A stretch of 64,000 nt of DNA from an uncultured Allomuricauda sp. (GTDB lineage: Bacteria; Bacteroidota; Bacteroidia; Flavobacteriales; Flavobacteriaceae). Under the pieces are notes generated by a model. That model did no database searches. It worked only from the letters and a program-made list of their open reading frames with translations, and was not told the origin of the DNA. The position numbers and the translations under genes were made by a program. This document shows positions 42,647-52,504 of the stretch, piece after piece; within the stretch, counting starts at the first letter, position 1, and each line of letters opens with the position of its first letter. The stretch lies in assembly GCF_947499695.1 (NCBI RefSeq), contig NZ_CANMPQ010000002.1, positions 744,001-808,000 of the forward strand. Reading direction: 5' to 3'.

Positions 42647-45361
42647 ATGAAAAAACTGTATGTATTGCTTGTCGCACTTTTTAGTGCTGCAATTATGTTT
42701 TCGCAAGGAACGGTTTCCGGTACCGTTATGGACGGTGATCTAGGAAGTCCACTTCCAGGTGCAAGTGTTGTGCTTGAGGGCACAGACAATGGAGCTTCAA
42801 CAGATTTTGATGGAAAATTTGCCCTAGAGGTTTCCGATAGTTCCGGAACCCTAGTAGTTTCTTACATCGGATTTGTGACCAAAAGGGTCTCTTTCAGTTC
42901 TTACGGAGATTTGGGGTCTATTACTTTAAATCCCGATGCAGAAGAACTTGAAGGTGTTGTTGTAACCGGAATCTTGGATATTGCCAAGGACCGTGAAACA
43001 CCTGTTGCCGTGTCAACCATCACAGCAACGGAAATTCAAGAAAAAATCGGGTCGCAAGAACTACCCGAAGTATTGAAATCAACGCCATCAATTTACGCTA
43101 CTAAAACCGGTGGTGGATTTGGAGATGGTAGGATCAACGTAAGAGGATTTGATTCTCAGAACACAGCGATCATGATTAACGGAATTCCAGTGAACGACAT
43201 GGAAAACGGTCGAGTTTTCTGGAGTAACTGGGCTGGACTTAGTGATGTAACCACGGCTATGCAAGTACAAAGAGGTCTAGGTTCTTCTAAATTGGCTATT
43301 AGTTCGGTTGGTGGTACCATCAACATTCTTACCAAATCAACTGACAAAGAAGAAGGTGGATCTGTTCGCTTTGGAGGTGGTAACGATGGATACTTGAAAA
43401 CCACAGCTTCATACAATACAGGAAAAAATGAAAACGGTTTTGCTGCTTCTATCTTATTGGGAAGAACAGCAGGAGATGGATATGTACAAGGAACTAAATT
43501 CGAAGGTTTCAACTATTTTATTGGATTGGGATACGAGCCTAACGATAGGAACAGTTTCCAATTTGTTTTAACTGGTGCGCCACAGGTACACAACCAAAGA
43601 ACATCAAGCTTTTTTAACGTTGCAACCTTGGCTGACCACGTTCAATATGGAGCACTTTACAACTTTAACCACGGGTTCTTGAATGGAGAGGAATTTGGAT
43701 GGAGAAGAAACTTCTACCATAAACCAATCGCTTCCTTGAACTGGGATCATAAGTTTAACGATAAGACTACTCTTTCCTCATCAATTTATGCTTCTGTTGG
43801 TAGAGGTGGTGGAACAGGTGATATAGGTGTTGGACCAGGTTTTGGTTTCGCAAGCTCAAGCAGATATCGTATTCCTGAAACAGGACTGGTTGATTATGAT
43901 TTGATTTCAAGATTTAACAGTGGAGAATCTGTTACTTTTTACAATGGCGATAACGGAGGAAATCCACGTCAATTGGCCCCTACTAATGGTGAGCAAATCG
44001 TAACTAGTTTTGGTGATGGTATTATCAGAAGAGCGTCCATGAACTCTCACAACTGGTTTGGCCTTATTGCCAACTTGCATACTGAAATCAACGACGAATG
44101 GAGCTGGGATGTAGGATTGGATGCTAGAAGCTATAAAGGAATTCACTACAGAAGGGTGGATAACCTTTTAGGAGCTGATGGTTACTTTGATGATGATGAT
44201 ATCAATAACCCAAATCATACAGTAAGACAAGATGGTGCAATTGATTCTGACTTTGGATCTATTGTCAACATTTTCAAGAATATTGATGATGAGGAAAAAA
44301 TTGATTACTACAATGACGGAATTGTAAGATGGATAGGAACTTTCGGCCAATTGGAATATAGTAATGGAACTGTTTCCGCATTTGTACAAGGTGGTGTTTC
44401 GCAACAAGGATTCAAGCGTATCGATTACTTTAATTACTTGGATTCCGACCCAATGCAAGAAACTGATTTTGAAAACAGACTTGGAGGAAACATTAAAGGT
44501 GGAGCTAACTTTAATCTAAACGAAGCTCATAATGTTTTCTTTAATGCTGGATACTACTCTAAGCAGCCATTGTTCGATGCTGTTTACTTGAACTTTAGAA
44601 ATGACCTTAACCCTGATTTGACCAATGAAAAAATCTTGGGTCTTGAAGCAGGTTATGGAATCAACCTAGGAGATTTCAGAGCAAAAATCAATATCTACAG
44701 AACTTCTTGGAAAGACAGATTTGAGGACCTAAGTATTGAAACTCCAGCAGGTGACGAAGGTAGAGCAAACATCAATGGAGTTGAGCAAATTCACTCTGGG
44801 TTTGAGCTTGAAACCAGCTATAGAGCTTCTGAGGTTGTACAATTTAAAGGGATGCTTTCCATGGGTAACTGGGAATATGGTGGAAACGCCACAGGAGCAG
44901 CTTTGGATGATGACAGAAATGTTATTGACCCTGATGTAACCTTGTATTTGGATAATGTAAAAGTGGGTGATGCAGCGCAGTTCACAACCAACTTGGAAAT
45001 GATTATCAGACCAGTTGAAAACTTGAAGTTAAGCACCAATCTTTATTCTGCATCTAGATTGTTTGCTCAGATCAATGCTGAGGATTTCGATACTCCGGAC
45101 CATCAAGGTTCTTTGAGATTGCCAAGCTATAGCTTAGTTGATTTTGGAGCATACTACACGTTTGATATTGGTGGTGGAAACGATGCCATTAGTATTGCAG
45201 CAAACGTTTACAATGCCTTCGATACGGAGTACATCGCGGAATCATTGACAAATACTTTTGCAGATCCTGGTGACGAAACCTTCAGAGGATTGAATACAAG
45301 TAACAAAGTGTTCTTCGGATTTGGAAGAACATGGAACATAAGCATGAGGTATAACTTCTAA
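42647..45361 (+). CDS. TonB-dependent receptor with carboxypeptidase-regulatory-like N-domain
   Basis: This 904-aa receptor has a signal peptide (to about residue 20), a CarboxypepD_reg-like domain (about 22-105: VSGTVMDGDLGSPLPGASVV), a plug (about 110-230: RINVRGFDSQNTAIMINGIP, then LGSSKLAISSVGGTINI) and a barrel ending in FGRTWNISMRYNF. There is no SusD partner, so it is not a classical glycan PUL receptor. It is a clear paralogue of the receptor at 47722: both share RGxDSxN, MxNGIPxN and WSNWAGLxDVT-like motifs. High codon regularity and its own promoter suggest an abundant protein. The ligand is unknown. Confidence 0.93.
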   Translation: MKKLYVLLVALFSAAIMFSQGTVSGTVMDGDLGSPLPGASVVLEGTDNGASTDFDGKFALEVSDSSGTLVVSYIGFVTKRVSFSSYGDLGSITLNPDAEELEGVVVTGILDIAKDRETPVAVSTITATEIQEKIGSQELPEVLKSTPSIYATKTGGGFGDGRINVRGFDSQNTAIMINGIPVNDMENGRVFWSNWAGLSDVTTAMQVQRGLGSSKLAISSVGGTINILTKSTDKEEGGSVRFGGGNDGYLKTTASYNTGKNENGFAASILLGRTAGDGYVQGTKFEGFNYFIGLGYEPNDRNSFQFVLTGAPQVHNQRTSSFFNVATLADHVQYGALYNFNHGFLNGEEFGWRRNFYHKPIASLNWDHKFNDKTTLSSSIYASVGRGGGTGDIGVGPGFGFASSSRYRIPETGLVDYDLISRFNSGESVTFYNGDNGGNPRQLAPTNGEQIVTSFGDGIIRRASMNSHNWFGLIANLHTEINDEWSWDVGLDARSYKGIHYRRVDNLLGADGYFDDDDINNPNHTVRQDGAIDSDFGSIVNIFKNIDDEEKIDYYNDGIVRWIGTFGQLEYSNGTVSAFVQGGVSQQGFKRIDYFNYLDSDPMQETDFENRLGGNIKGGANFNLNEAHNVFFNAGYYSKQPLFDAVYLNFRNDLNPDLTNEKILGLEAGYGINLGDFRAKINIYRTSWKDRFEDLSIETPAGDEGRANINGVEQIHSGFELETSYRASEVVQFKGMLSMGNWEYGGNATGAALDDDRNVIDPDVTLYLDNVKVGDAAQFTTNLEMIIRPVENLKLSTNLYSASRLFAQINAEDFDTPDHQGSLRLPSYSLVDFGAYYTFDIGGGNDAISIAANVYNAFDTEYIAESLTNTFADPGDETFRGLNTSNKVFFGFGRTWNISMRYNF

Positions 45362-45380
45362 GCTTAGGGATATAAATTCT

Positions 45381-45409
45381 AAAAAACCCGCCATATGGCG
45401 GGTTTTTTT
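45381..45409 (+). terminator. Rho-independent terminator
   Basis: AACCCGCC ATAT GGCGGGTT forms a perfect stem (45385-45404) flanked by A-run and T-run, so it can end transcription on either strand. It follows the receptor stop by 20 bp. Confidence 0.92.
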
Positions 45410-45448
45410 ATGGGCAAAATCCGTATTTTTAAGATTCAAACTATACAC

Positions 45449-45886
45449 ATGGAAATTCTACACACCCTTCACTCATACTTTGCATATATCGTACTCCTAC
45501 TATTGATTTTAGCCGTCTTCAATGCCCTAATGGGTTGGTTAGGTAAAAAGGAGTTTACCATGCATAAAGATTTAAGAATAAGCCTCTTTGCCTTGATTTT
45601 ATCGCACATACAGTTGATTATTGGGCTAATAGTATTCTTTGTTTCGGCCAACGGCCTTAAAGCTATTCAAACTTTGGGGATGGGGGGATTAAATTCTGCT
45701 GCGCGTTTGTTGGCTGTAGAACATCCCTTTACTAACATTTTGGCCATTGCCCTAATTACAATCGGATGGTCGCGCCATAAGAAAAAAATGGAAAGCAGTG
45801 CCAAGTTCAAAAGTATTGCCATTTTCTATGGTTTGGGACTGTTGCTTATTTTATTGAGAATTCCGTGGGGACAATGGTTTAATTAA
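45449..45886 (+). CDS. Four-helix membrane protein, cytochrome-b-like
   Basis: From the ATG at 45449 this is 145 aa, with four predicted transmembrane helices. MEILHTLHSYFAYIVLLLLI opens the first, LRISLFALILSHIQLIIGLI the second, LLAVEHPFTNILAIALITIG the third and FYGLGLLLILLRIPWGQW the fourth. Conserved-looking His residues (HSYF, SHIQL, VEHP, RHKK) could bind heme, and homologues are sometimes called cytochrome B. The 50S L27 label seen in some databases has no sequence support here. The earlier start at 45395 lies inside the terminator region and is rejected. Confidence 0.78.
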   Translation: MEILHTLHSYFAYIVLLLLILAVFNALMGWLGKKEFTMHKDLRISLFALILSHIQLIIGLIVFFVSANGLKAIQTLGMGGLNSAARLLAVEHPFTNILAIALITIGWSRHKKKMESSAKFKSIAIFYGLGLLLILLRIPWGQWFN

Positions 45887-46001
45887 GCAACAATTTTCAT
45901 TTCCGTGACCATGTATCGCCTAAAGCCTTTGTGGAGGCGCAAGGTGGAAATCTCAGCTTACCCCCACTGTATAGAACAAGTAGTTTATTTAATAGGTTGG
46001 T

Positions 46002-46523
46002 ATGAGATTTTTTACCCTTTTATTTTTTGTTATACCATTTTTTGCGGGCGCAATAATAACCTATATATGGGGTGTTTGGATGCCAAACCCTGATTGGAAG
46101 GGATTCTTTATTTTGTTATTAGGGTTGTCCATATTCCCATTTTTATTTTATAGAAAAGAAATTCAGAATTGGACTCTAATATACCCAGAGCTAGGTGGTT
46201 ATAATGAATCAGAAAAAGAGCTTGAAAAAATCAAAATACTGGAGCAACTTGAAAAGATTAGAGAAAGAAATAGAAAATTGATAAGTTGCTTCATTTTGTT
46301 GATTACCTCCATTCTAGTATTCATCTATCTCTATACGACAATTGCGCACAACTACAAACCTCCAAAAATGGCGATAGTTGGTGGAGCTTTTATCCTTTCC
46401 CTAGGGTTTGCATCGATTTATCATGTTAACAACCCCAATAATATTAGAACAATTCCTGAAAAAGTAAGTTTTTATTCAGGGGTTTCGCTTGGACCACCAA
46501 CGATTATTAATTTTTTGTTTTGA
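46002..46523 (+). CDS. Membrane protein of unknown function
   Basis: This 173-aa protein has about four hydrophobic segments (FFTLLFFVIPFFAGAIITYI, FFILLLGLSIFPFLFY, LISCFILLITSILVFIYLY, VGGAFILSLGFASIYHV) separated by a charged coiled stretch in the middle (EKELEKIKILEQLEKIRERN). No domain is recognised. The central charged helix would lie in the cytoplasm. It stands alone, 115 bp after the previous gene and convergent with the nuclease gene, and I see no clear promoter or terminator. Confidence 0.65.
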   Translation: MRFFTLLFFVIPFFAGAIITYIWGVWMPNPDWKGFFILLLGLSIFPFLFYRKEIQNWTLIYPELGGYNESEKELEKIKILEQLEKIRERNRKLISCFILLITSILVFIYLYTTIAHNYKPPKMAIVGGAFILSLGFASIYHVNNPNNIRTIPEKVSFYSGVSLGPPTIINFLF

Positions 46524-46576
46524 CCTTAGGGTAACTTTAATAGTATTTAATTTACGTTACTGCGAAGGTGAGAATC

Positions 46577-47614
46577 TCATTCCGTTTCCTTGATCAAAAA
46601 AAGATATACCGGAAAGTGGTCGCTATAACCTCCAGTATAACTACCTCCTGAATAAGTTCTAAGCGGGTATCCTTTGAATCTTCCCTCTTTGGTTTTCAAA
46701 TAGGATGGTGCATAAACTCCAGCTTTCCAGAAGGTAAAATCCTTTTCACTCTTTTCCACAAGATTTTGTGTCATAAAAAATTGGTCAAATAAGTTCCATT
46801 TATCGCGATAAGCGAGAGAACCTACTCCTTTTTTATAAAGCTTTTCCATGGGATTAAAGAGGGCCGTACTATCCAGCTTTTTAATTCTCCCAGTCGTCTT
46901 TAAAATCTTCTTAAAACTGTCGTCTCGCGGGTCATCATTAAAATCGCCCATGCTTATGATTTTTGCATCCGCATTTAATCTTTGAACAGAATCAATTATA
47001 CGTTTATTCAACAAAGCGGCCCTAATACGATTGGGTCTACTTTTGGTTGAGCCTCCTCTTCGAGAAGGCCAGTGGTTGACCAAAAAATAAAATTCTTCAT
47101 CGTCCAACATGCCCCCGACAACAAGTTGATCGCGAGTATAATTCCTCTTCCCCATATCATCGAACAGTAGTAGCCGATGGCTATTAAAGGATGTTGGCAG
47201 ATAGACATTTTTTTTATAAAGCAAGGCCACATCTATTCCGCGTTCGTCAGGAGAATCATAGTGAACGATGCCGTACCCGATGTGTTTGAGATTTGAATGT
47301 TGAATCAAATCTTGTATTACCCCTTTGTTCTCCAATTCACAGAGTCCAATGATATCTGGAGAAGTTTTAGAGGTGTCTTTTCCAATTTTTGCAATTACTT
47401 CGGATATGCGTTCAATTTTCTTAAGATATCTCGTTTCGGTCCAATGATAGCTACCATCTGGGGTGCGTTCATCATCAAAGACCAAGGAGTCATTTACTGT
47501 ATCAAAAAGGTTCTCCACATTATAAAAAGCAACAGTTCTCAGCTTATACTTTTTGGAAGATTGCGCAAATAGGGGAAGCGTGACAAGCACGAGGAAGTAG
47601 GTTAAAAATTTCAT
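46577..47614 (-). CDS. Exported endonuclease/exonuclease/phosphatase (EEP) family protein
   Basis: This 345-aa protein has a signal peptide (MKFLTYFLVLVTLPLFAQ) and the EEP metal-dependent phosphoesterase fold: VAFYNVENLFDT, IIGLCELENKG (catalytic Glu), LVNHWPSRRGG (His), IISMGDFNDDPRDD (Asp/Asn) and YSDHFPVYLFL (final Asp-His). Such periplasmic or surface enzymes hydrolyse DNA, RNA or other phosphoesters. It is divergent from a TonB receptor and a DUF5689/lamin-tail lipoprotein, which suggests a shared scavenging role. The ATG at 47614 is used because the signal begins there. Confidence 0.9.
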   Translation of the reverse strand: MKFLTYFLVLVTLPLFAQSSKKYKLRTVAFYNVENLFDTVNDSLVFDDERTPDGSYHWTETRYLKKIERISEVIAKIGKDTSKTSPDIIGLCELENKGVIQDLIQHSNLKHIGYGIVHYDSPDERGIDVALLYKKNVYLPTSFNSHRLLLFDDMGKRNYTRDQLVVGGMLDDEEFYFLVNHWPSRRGGSTKSRPNRIRAALLNKRIIDSVQRLNADAKIISMGDFNDDPRDDSFKKILKTTGRIKKLDSTALFNPMEKLYKKGVGSLAYRDKWNLFDQFFMTQNLVEKSEKDFTFWKAGVYAPSYLKTKEGRFKGYPLRTYSGGSYTGGYSDHFPVYLFLIKETE

Positions 47615-47721
47615 TCGGATTTGGATTTTTACTCGAAAATAAGTAAGATTGTTCACTTTTCTTACAAAAAAAGAAAACCAATAACCCCAAAGTCTTATTA
47701 ATTAACCTACGGTTCAAGCTT

Positions 47722-50451
47722 ATGAGAACAGCTTTGTTCTTTGTGCTTTTATGCTGTCCAATAGTACATTACGGGCAACAGAGCATTATAATTTCGGGGG
47801 CAGTAAAAGATGCAGCCACCCAAAGTCCAATAGGCAATGCTATTCTTCGAATTGAAGGTTTGGCAAAGGAGTTTTTTACTGATGACAATGGTATTTTCAA
47901 CATTAAAACCGAGCAAAAAGGAGAACTGATACTGATTGTTCTGAGTTCCGACTACCTGTCAAAACGGATTCCCATTTTTTTAGAAAATAACGCACTGAAT
48001 TTGGGTGAAATTTATCTAGACCAAGATTTTACCTTAGATAAAACGGATAACCTTATCACGTTAACAGAAACTGACATTTCAAATGACGGTGAGACGATCA
48101 CGGGGTCCTCTGGTTTGTTGCAAGCAACACGCGATATTTTTTTGAGCCGGGCGGCATTTGATTTTGGACAGGCCTTTTTTAGGGTTAGAGGTTATGACTC
48201 ACGTAACGGACTTGTAATGCTGAATGGAATTCCAATGAATAAGTTATTCAATGGTAGACCTCAATGGAATAATTGGGGCGGACTTAACGATGTAACCAGA
48301 AATCAAGAATTTACCCATGCGCTTGACCAGAATCCGCTAGCATTTGGAGGTATTCTAGGGAACACAAATATTGATACAAGACCTTCAGGTTTAAGGCCAG
48401 GTATCCGGTTGTCTGGATCAGCTTCAAATCGCACTTATGCAGGTCGAATTATGACAACCTACAATTCTGGTATTACAGAGAATGGACTTTCCTATTCTGT
48501 TTCTGCTTCCAGAAGATGGGCAGACTCAGGATATGTTGCGGGAACGCTATATGATGCTTATTCTTTCTTCGGAGCGGTGGAGTACGAAATAAATCCAAAC
48601 CAAAGTTTGGTTGTTACTAGCGTTTTGGCAAAAAACCGAAGAGGACGTTCAGCTGCCCTCACCGAGGAGGTTTTTGAGTTAATGGGCAACCAATACAATC
48701 CCTATTGGGGGCAACAAAATGGGAAAACAAGAAACTCTAGGGAGCGTGAAGTTTTTGAGCCCATGTTTTTGTTCAACCATTATCTAAAATCTAAAAATTG
48801 GAATTGGAATACAGGAGTTGCATACCAATTGGGAACCTCTGCACGAAGCAGGGTCGGTTATTATAACGCGCCAAGCGCGGACCCAACCTATTATAGATAC
48901 TTGCCAAGTTTTTACATAAACAGTTCCATAGGGGCGGACTTCAACAACGCAAACCTTGCAAGGCAAGGGTTTTTAGCTAGCCCACAAATGGATTGGGAAT
49001 CTTTATATGATGCAAATGCAGGTCAAAAAGCTGCCTATTTACTTTATGATGATGCAACCAAAGACAATAGAATTATGCTCTCGAGTAGTTTCAATTTTGA
49101 TATTAGTCAACATATAAAAGTTGGAGGTGGAGCATATTATCAGACATTGAAATCTGAAAACTATGCACAAATCCAGGATTTATTGGGGAGTGATTTTCAT
49201 GAGGACATCGATACATTTTCAAATACGCAAAACGATTTGAACGGGGCCCTTACAAAATTCGAAGGAGAACAGTTTAACTACAATTATTTACTAGAAGTAT
49301 CGGAATGGGAAGGGTTTGGGCAGCTAAAGGTTGATTATGATAAAATAAATGGATTTGTTTCTGCGGCAATTGGCAATTTCAATGCTCAAAGGGATGGTAT
49401 GTTTCAAAACGAACGCTTTTTGGATAACTCCGTTGGAAAAAGTGAAACAGTGGATTTTTCGAATGTAAAGGTTAAAACTGGCGTAACCTACTTCATTTCC
49501 GGAAGACACAGGTTTAATATAGCAGGAGCGTTTGTGCAAAGACCTCCTACGGTCCAAAATATATTTATTAATCCAAGAGAGAATAATGATGTTGTCCAAG
49601 AAATTTTAAATGAGTCTGTTACCGCTGTAGACATCAATTACCACATTCGGTTACCAGATTTAACAGGTAGAATAAGCGCCTTCTATACTCGATTTATGAA
49701 TACCACGGATATCAACTTTTTTTATGTGGATTCTGGTTTGGGCTCCGATTTTGTTCAAGAGGTAATCACGGGATTGGACAAACTTCATAAGGGGATTGAA
49801 TTTGGGGTGCAATATGAGCTTTCATCAAGTGTAAAAATGTCATTAGCTGGCAATTTTGGTGAATATGTGTTTGCAAGCGATCCATCGGTTCAGATAAATT
49901 TTGACACCGCTGCGGCCGACGAAGACCTTATTAATGTTGAAGGAATTCAAGACTTGGGAATTGCAAAGCTCAAAGGATTAAAACTTGCCCAAGGACCGCA
50001 AATAGCCTGTGCGGTTGGTGTGGAATACAGAAGCCCAAAGTATTGGTGGATGGGAGCTACTACCAATTATCTATCCAATAGCTATATCGATATTTCTGCG
50101 ATTAGACGCACAAATAGTTTTCTTATAGACCCAGAAACGGGAGATCGTTTTCCTGAAGCAACTGACGAAAATGTACAGGCCATACTAAAGCAACGATCGC
50201 TGGACGATTTCTATTTGCTCAATTTGGTAGGAGGAAAGTCATGGTTGTTCAACAAAAAATATGTGAGTGCATTTATTAGTGTGAACAATCTGTTCGATGA
50301 GGTCTACAGAAGCGGTGGTTATGAGCAAGGAAGAAATGGGAACTACGGACAACTATACCAGGATAATTTAAGTGGTACACCTTCGTTTGGACCCAAATAT
50401 TGGTATGGATTCGGGCGCACATACTTTTTAAATCTAGCAGTTAGTTTTTAA
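47722..50451 (+). CDS. TonB-dependent receptor, paralogue of the receptor at 42647
   Basis: This 909-aa receptor has a signal peptide (to about residue 18), a CarboxypepD_reg-like domain (IISGAVKDAATQSPIGNAIL), plug with RGYDSRNGLVMLNGIPMNK and NNWGGLNDVTRNQEF, and barrel ending FGRTYFLNLAVSF. It shares its plug motifs and C-terminal FGRT-type ending with the receptor 2.4 kb upstream, so both belong to one subfamily. The DUF5689 lipoprotein follows after 31 bp and is the likely surface partner, in place of SusD. The divergent EEP nuclease points to nucleic-acid or phosphoester import. Confidence 0.92.
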   Translation: MRTALFFVLLCCPIVHYGQQSIIISGAVKDAATQSPIGNAILRIEGLAKEFFTDDNGIFNIKTEQKGELILIVLSSDYLSKRIPIFLENNALNLGEIYLDQDFTLDKTDNLITLTETDISNDGETITGSSGLLQATRDIFLSRAAFDFGQAFFRVRGYDSRNGLVMLNGIPMNKLFNGRPQWNNWGGLNDVTRNQEFTHALDQNPLAFGGILGNTNIDTRPSGLRPGIRLSGSASNRTYAGRIMTTYNSGITENGLSYSVSASRRWADSGYVAGTLYDAYSFFGAVEYEINPNQSLVVTSVLAKNRRGRSAALTEEVFELMGNQYNPYWGQQNGKTRNSREREVFEPMFLFNHYLKSKNWNWNTGVAYQLGTSARSRVGYYNAPSADPTYYRYLPSFYINSSIGADFNNANLARQGFLASPQMDWESLYDANAGQKAAYLLYDDATKDNRIMLSSSFNFDISQHIKVGGGAYYQTLKSENYAQIQDLLGSDFHEDIDTFSNTQNDLNGALTKFEGEQFNYNYLLEVSEWEGFGQLKVDYDKINGFVSAAIGNFNAQRDGMFQNERFLDNSVGKSETVDFSNVKVKTGVTYFISGRHRFNIAGAFVQRPPTVQNIFINPRENNDVVQEILNESVTAVDINYHIRLPDLTGRISAFYTRFMNTTDINFFYVDSGLGSDFVQEVITGLDKLHKGIEFGVQYELSSSVKMSLAGNFGEYVFASDPSVQINFDTAAADEDLINVEGIQDLGIAKLKGLKLAQGPQIACAVGVEYRSPKYWWMGATTNYLSNSYIDISAIRRTNSFLIDPETGDRFPEATDENVQAILKQRSLDDFYLLNLVGGKSWLFNKKYVSAFISVNNLFDEVYRSGGYEQGRNGNYGQLYQDNLSGTPSFGPKYWYGFGRTYFLNLAVSF

Positions 50452-50482
50452 CCAAAAAACCCCCAATAGAGAAAACAAATAC

Positions 50483-51844
50483 ATGCAAATTGATAGGAAG
50501 ATAAGATGGGCTTTTATTTTGATAACAATGATGTTGAGCTGTGTTGAAAATTCAGATTTTGACATTCCAAAACAGGATTGCAATTCCGATTTAGAGGCAA
50601 ATATTGGTTTTTGGGAATTAGATGCCTACTTCAAAGGAGAGACCATACAGGTTCAGGAAGATTTAATAATTGAAGGTTATGTGATTTCTTCGGATAAAGA
50701 CGGGAATTTTTATAATGTGCTTTTTGTTCAAGACAAACCTGTCAATCCGGATTTTGGAATCCAATTGGAAATCGATTTGAGGGAATCGCATCTCTTTTAT
50801 GAAGTCGGGAGCAAAATTTTTATCAAGCTGAAAGGATTGTTTCTGGGGAAAAGTAAGGAAACGCTAAAGCTTGGAGGGACATTTTCTTCCTTTGGAAACA
50901 TCTCCGTAGGAAGGTTGCCCTCGCATAAAGTAGGACAACATATTTTTAAGACCTGCGATGCTATCGATGCATTGCGCCCAACCGAAGTATCTATTTCAGA
51001 ATTAGATAGTATTACTTTAAATACCTTGATTAAGATTGACAGCTTAGAAATTGTGGAAGAAGAATTGGGTAATCCTTTTGCAGTTGAAGGAGAAGACTCA
51101 GAATGGCGATTGAAAGACTGTGAGGAAAACGAAGTACTATTGTTGAACAGCGGTTTTTCTGATTTTTATACGGAAATTTTACCATCTGGAAATGGTTCTG
51201 TTACAGGGGTTTTGCAGAAAGACGGCAAAAATTATCAATTAGTAATCCGAAATAAAGAGGACATGAATTTCGTGAATGACCGTTGCCCTGAAATCATTAC
51301 AGAATTTACCTCAACACAATTTTTCATCTCTGAATTGGCAGACCCGAATAATAATTCCGGTGCTCGATTTGTAGAATTATATAACGCTGCTACTGAACCT
51401 TTGGACCTTAACAAATGGACGCTAAGACGATATACCAACGATAAATCTGAAATAAGTTCATCAATTGATTTGTCAGGATTTATTGTGGAAGCCGAAAGGA
51501 CTTTGATTATATCTCCCAATGCTACTGAATTTGAGTTAGTGTATGGTTTTCCGCCGGACATGGGCATTTCTACCAATAGTCCGGCGGATTCCAATGGAGA
51601 TGACAATTTGGAATTGGTAGACCCTTTTGGAGTTGTAATCGATTTGTTCGGAGTGATCGGTGAAGATGGCTCGGGCACCAATCATGAATTTGAAGATGGC
51701 AGAGCAGTTAGGAGGCCAGAGGTAATTGAAGGGAATCCTATTTTCACTTTTGCAGAATGGACAATTTTTAATGATACCGGAGATTCAGACACCATAAAAC
51801 AACCTCAAAACGCACCAGAAGATTATACCCCAGGTGTACGATAA
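50483..51844 (+). CDS. DUF5689 / lamin-tail domain surface lipoprotein
   Basis: This 453-aa lipoprotein has lipobox TMMLSC. The first part is an OB-like DUF5689 region (VQEDLIIEGYVISSDKDGNF, FVQDKPVNPDFGIQLEID, LKLGGTFSSFGNISVGRLP). The C-terminal part is a lamin-tail domain (FISELADPNNNSGARFVELY, LDLNKWTLRRYTN, GDDNLELVDPFG). Such proteins are usually found beside extracellular nucleases and TonB receptors in Flavobacteria. It probably binds substrate on the cell surface. It lies 31 bp after the TonB receptor gene and is surely cotranscribed. Confidence 0.9.
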   Translation: MQIDRKIRWAFILITMMLSCVENSDFDIPKQDCNSDLEANIGFWELDAYFKGETIQVQEDLIIEGYVISSDKDGNFYNVLFVQDKPVNPDFGIQLEIDLRESHLFYEVGSKIFIKLKGLFLGKSKETLKLGGTFSSFGNISVGRLPSHKVGQHIFKTCDAIDALRPTEVSISELDSITLNTLIKIDSLEIVEEELGNPFAVEGEDSEWRLKDCEENEVLLLNSGFSDFYTEILPSGNGSVTGVLQKDGKNYQLVIRNKEDMNFVNDRCPEIITEFTSTQFFISELADPNNNSGARFVELYNAATEPLDLNKWTLRRYTNDKSEISSSIDLSGFIVEAERTLIISPNATEFELVYGFPPDMGISTNSPADSNGDDNLELVDPFGVVIDLFGVIGEDGSGTNHEFEDGRAVRRPEVIEGNPIFTFAEWTIFNDTGDSDTIKQPQNAPEDYTPGVR

Positions 51845-51936
51845 TAAGTGGAATTTTGGGCTTTACTACAATTAGCAAAACATCCAATCAGCTCCACATG
51901 TACGTAAATTATTTCAGTAACTTAATAACTATAACT

Positions 51937-52422
51937 ATGAAACATGTACTATTAACTCTGATTTTTGGACTTGCTTTGGTCTTTCAAGCCGAGGCCCAAC
52001 AAATTTCAAAACACGCTCTAGGACTTCGTCTTGGTGACGATGATGGTTTTGATTCCCTGGGAGGTGAAATCAGCTATCAACTAGGACTTTCCGATAACAA
52101 TAGGTTGGAATTTGCCCTCGGGATTCGAAGTGGAGACACTTATGATGCTTTTAAGGCCGTGGGTCTTTACCAATGGGTAATGCCTTTGGACCGATCTTTC
52201 CATTGGTATGTGGGTGCAGGTGCTGGACTTGGAAGTGTAGATGTTGATGGTGCGGGGTCAAGTACCTTTGCTTTATTGGCCGGGGACATCGGAATCGAAT
52301 ACAACTTTAAAATTCCATTGCTGTTATCCTTGGATGTCAGGCCGGAAATAGGTTTTGGAGATGAAGGCTATGGCAGTGATTTTGACTTTGACCTGGGATT
52401 GGGAATTCGTTATCAATTCTGA
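51937..52422 (+). CDS. Small outer-membrane beta-barrel protein
   Basis: From the ATG at 51937 this is 161 aa. A signal peptide (MKHVLLTLIFGLALVFQAEAQ) is followed by eight short amphipathic beta-strands with Gly/Asp turns (HALGLRLGDDDGFDSLGGEI, NRLEFALGIRSGDTYDAF, HWYVGAGAGLGSVDV, FALLAGDIGIEYNF), ending in LGIRYQF with terminal Phe. This is an OmpX-like eight-stranded barrel of unknown role. An earlier start would bury the signal. A terminator follows. Confidence 0.82.
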   Translation: MKHVLLTLIFGLALVFQAEAQQISKHALGLRLGDDDGFDSLGGEISYQLGLSDNNRLEFALGIRSGDTYDAFKAVGLYQWVMPLDRSFHWYVGAGAGLGSVDVDGAGSSTFALLAGDIGIEYNFKIPLLLSLDVRPEIGFGDEGYGSDFDFDLGLGIRYQF

Positions 52423-52449
52423 TAGAAATAGCATATAGATAAAAAGAAA

Positions 52450-52487
52450 AATCCCAAGAAGGCAGTCCTTTCTTGGGATTCTTTTTT
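52450..52487. terminator. Bidirectional terminator
   Basis: AATCCCAAGAA (52450-52460) pairs with TTCTTGGGATT (52470-52480) around a 9-nt loop. T-rich tracts follow on both strands. It separates the barrel protein from the convergent SYLF gene. Confidence 0.88.
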
Positions 52488-52504
52488 TGGATTCTAATAG
52501 TCTC

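Noticed and set aside
42647-45361. A SusC/SusD polysaccharide utilisation locus
   Set aside because: No SusD-like lipoprotein or glycoside hydrolase is next to any of the three TonB receptors in this window.
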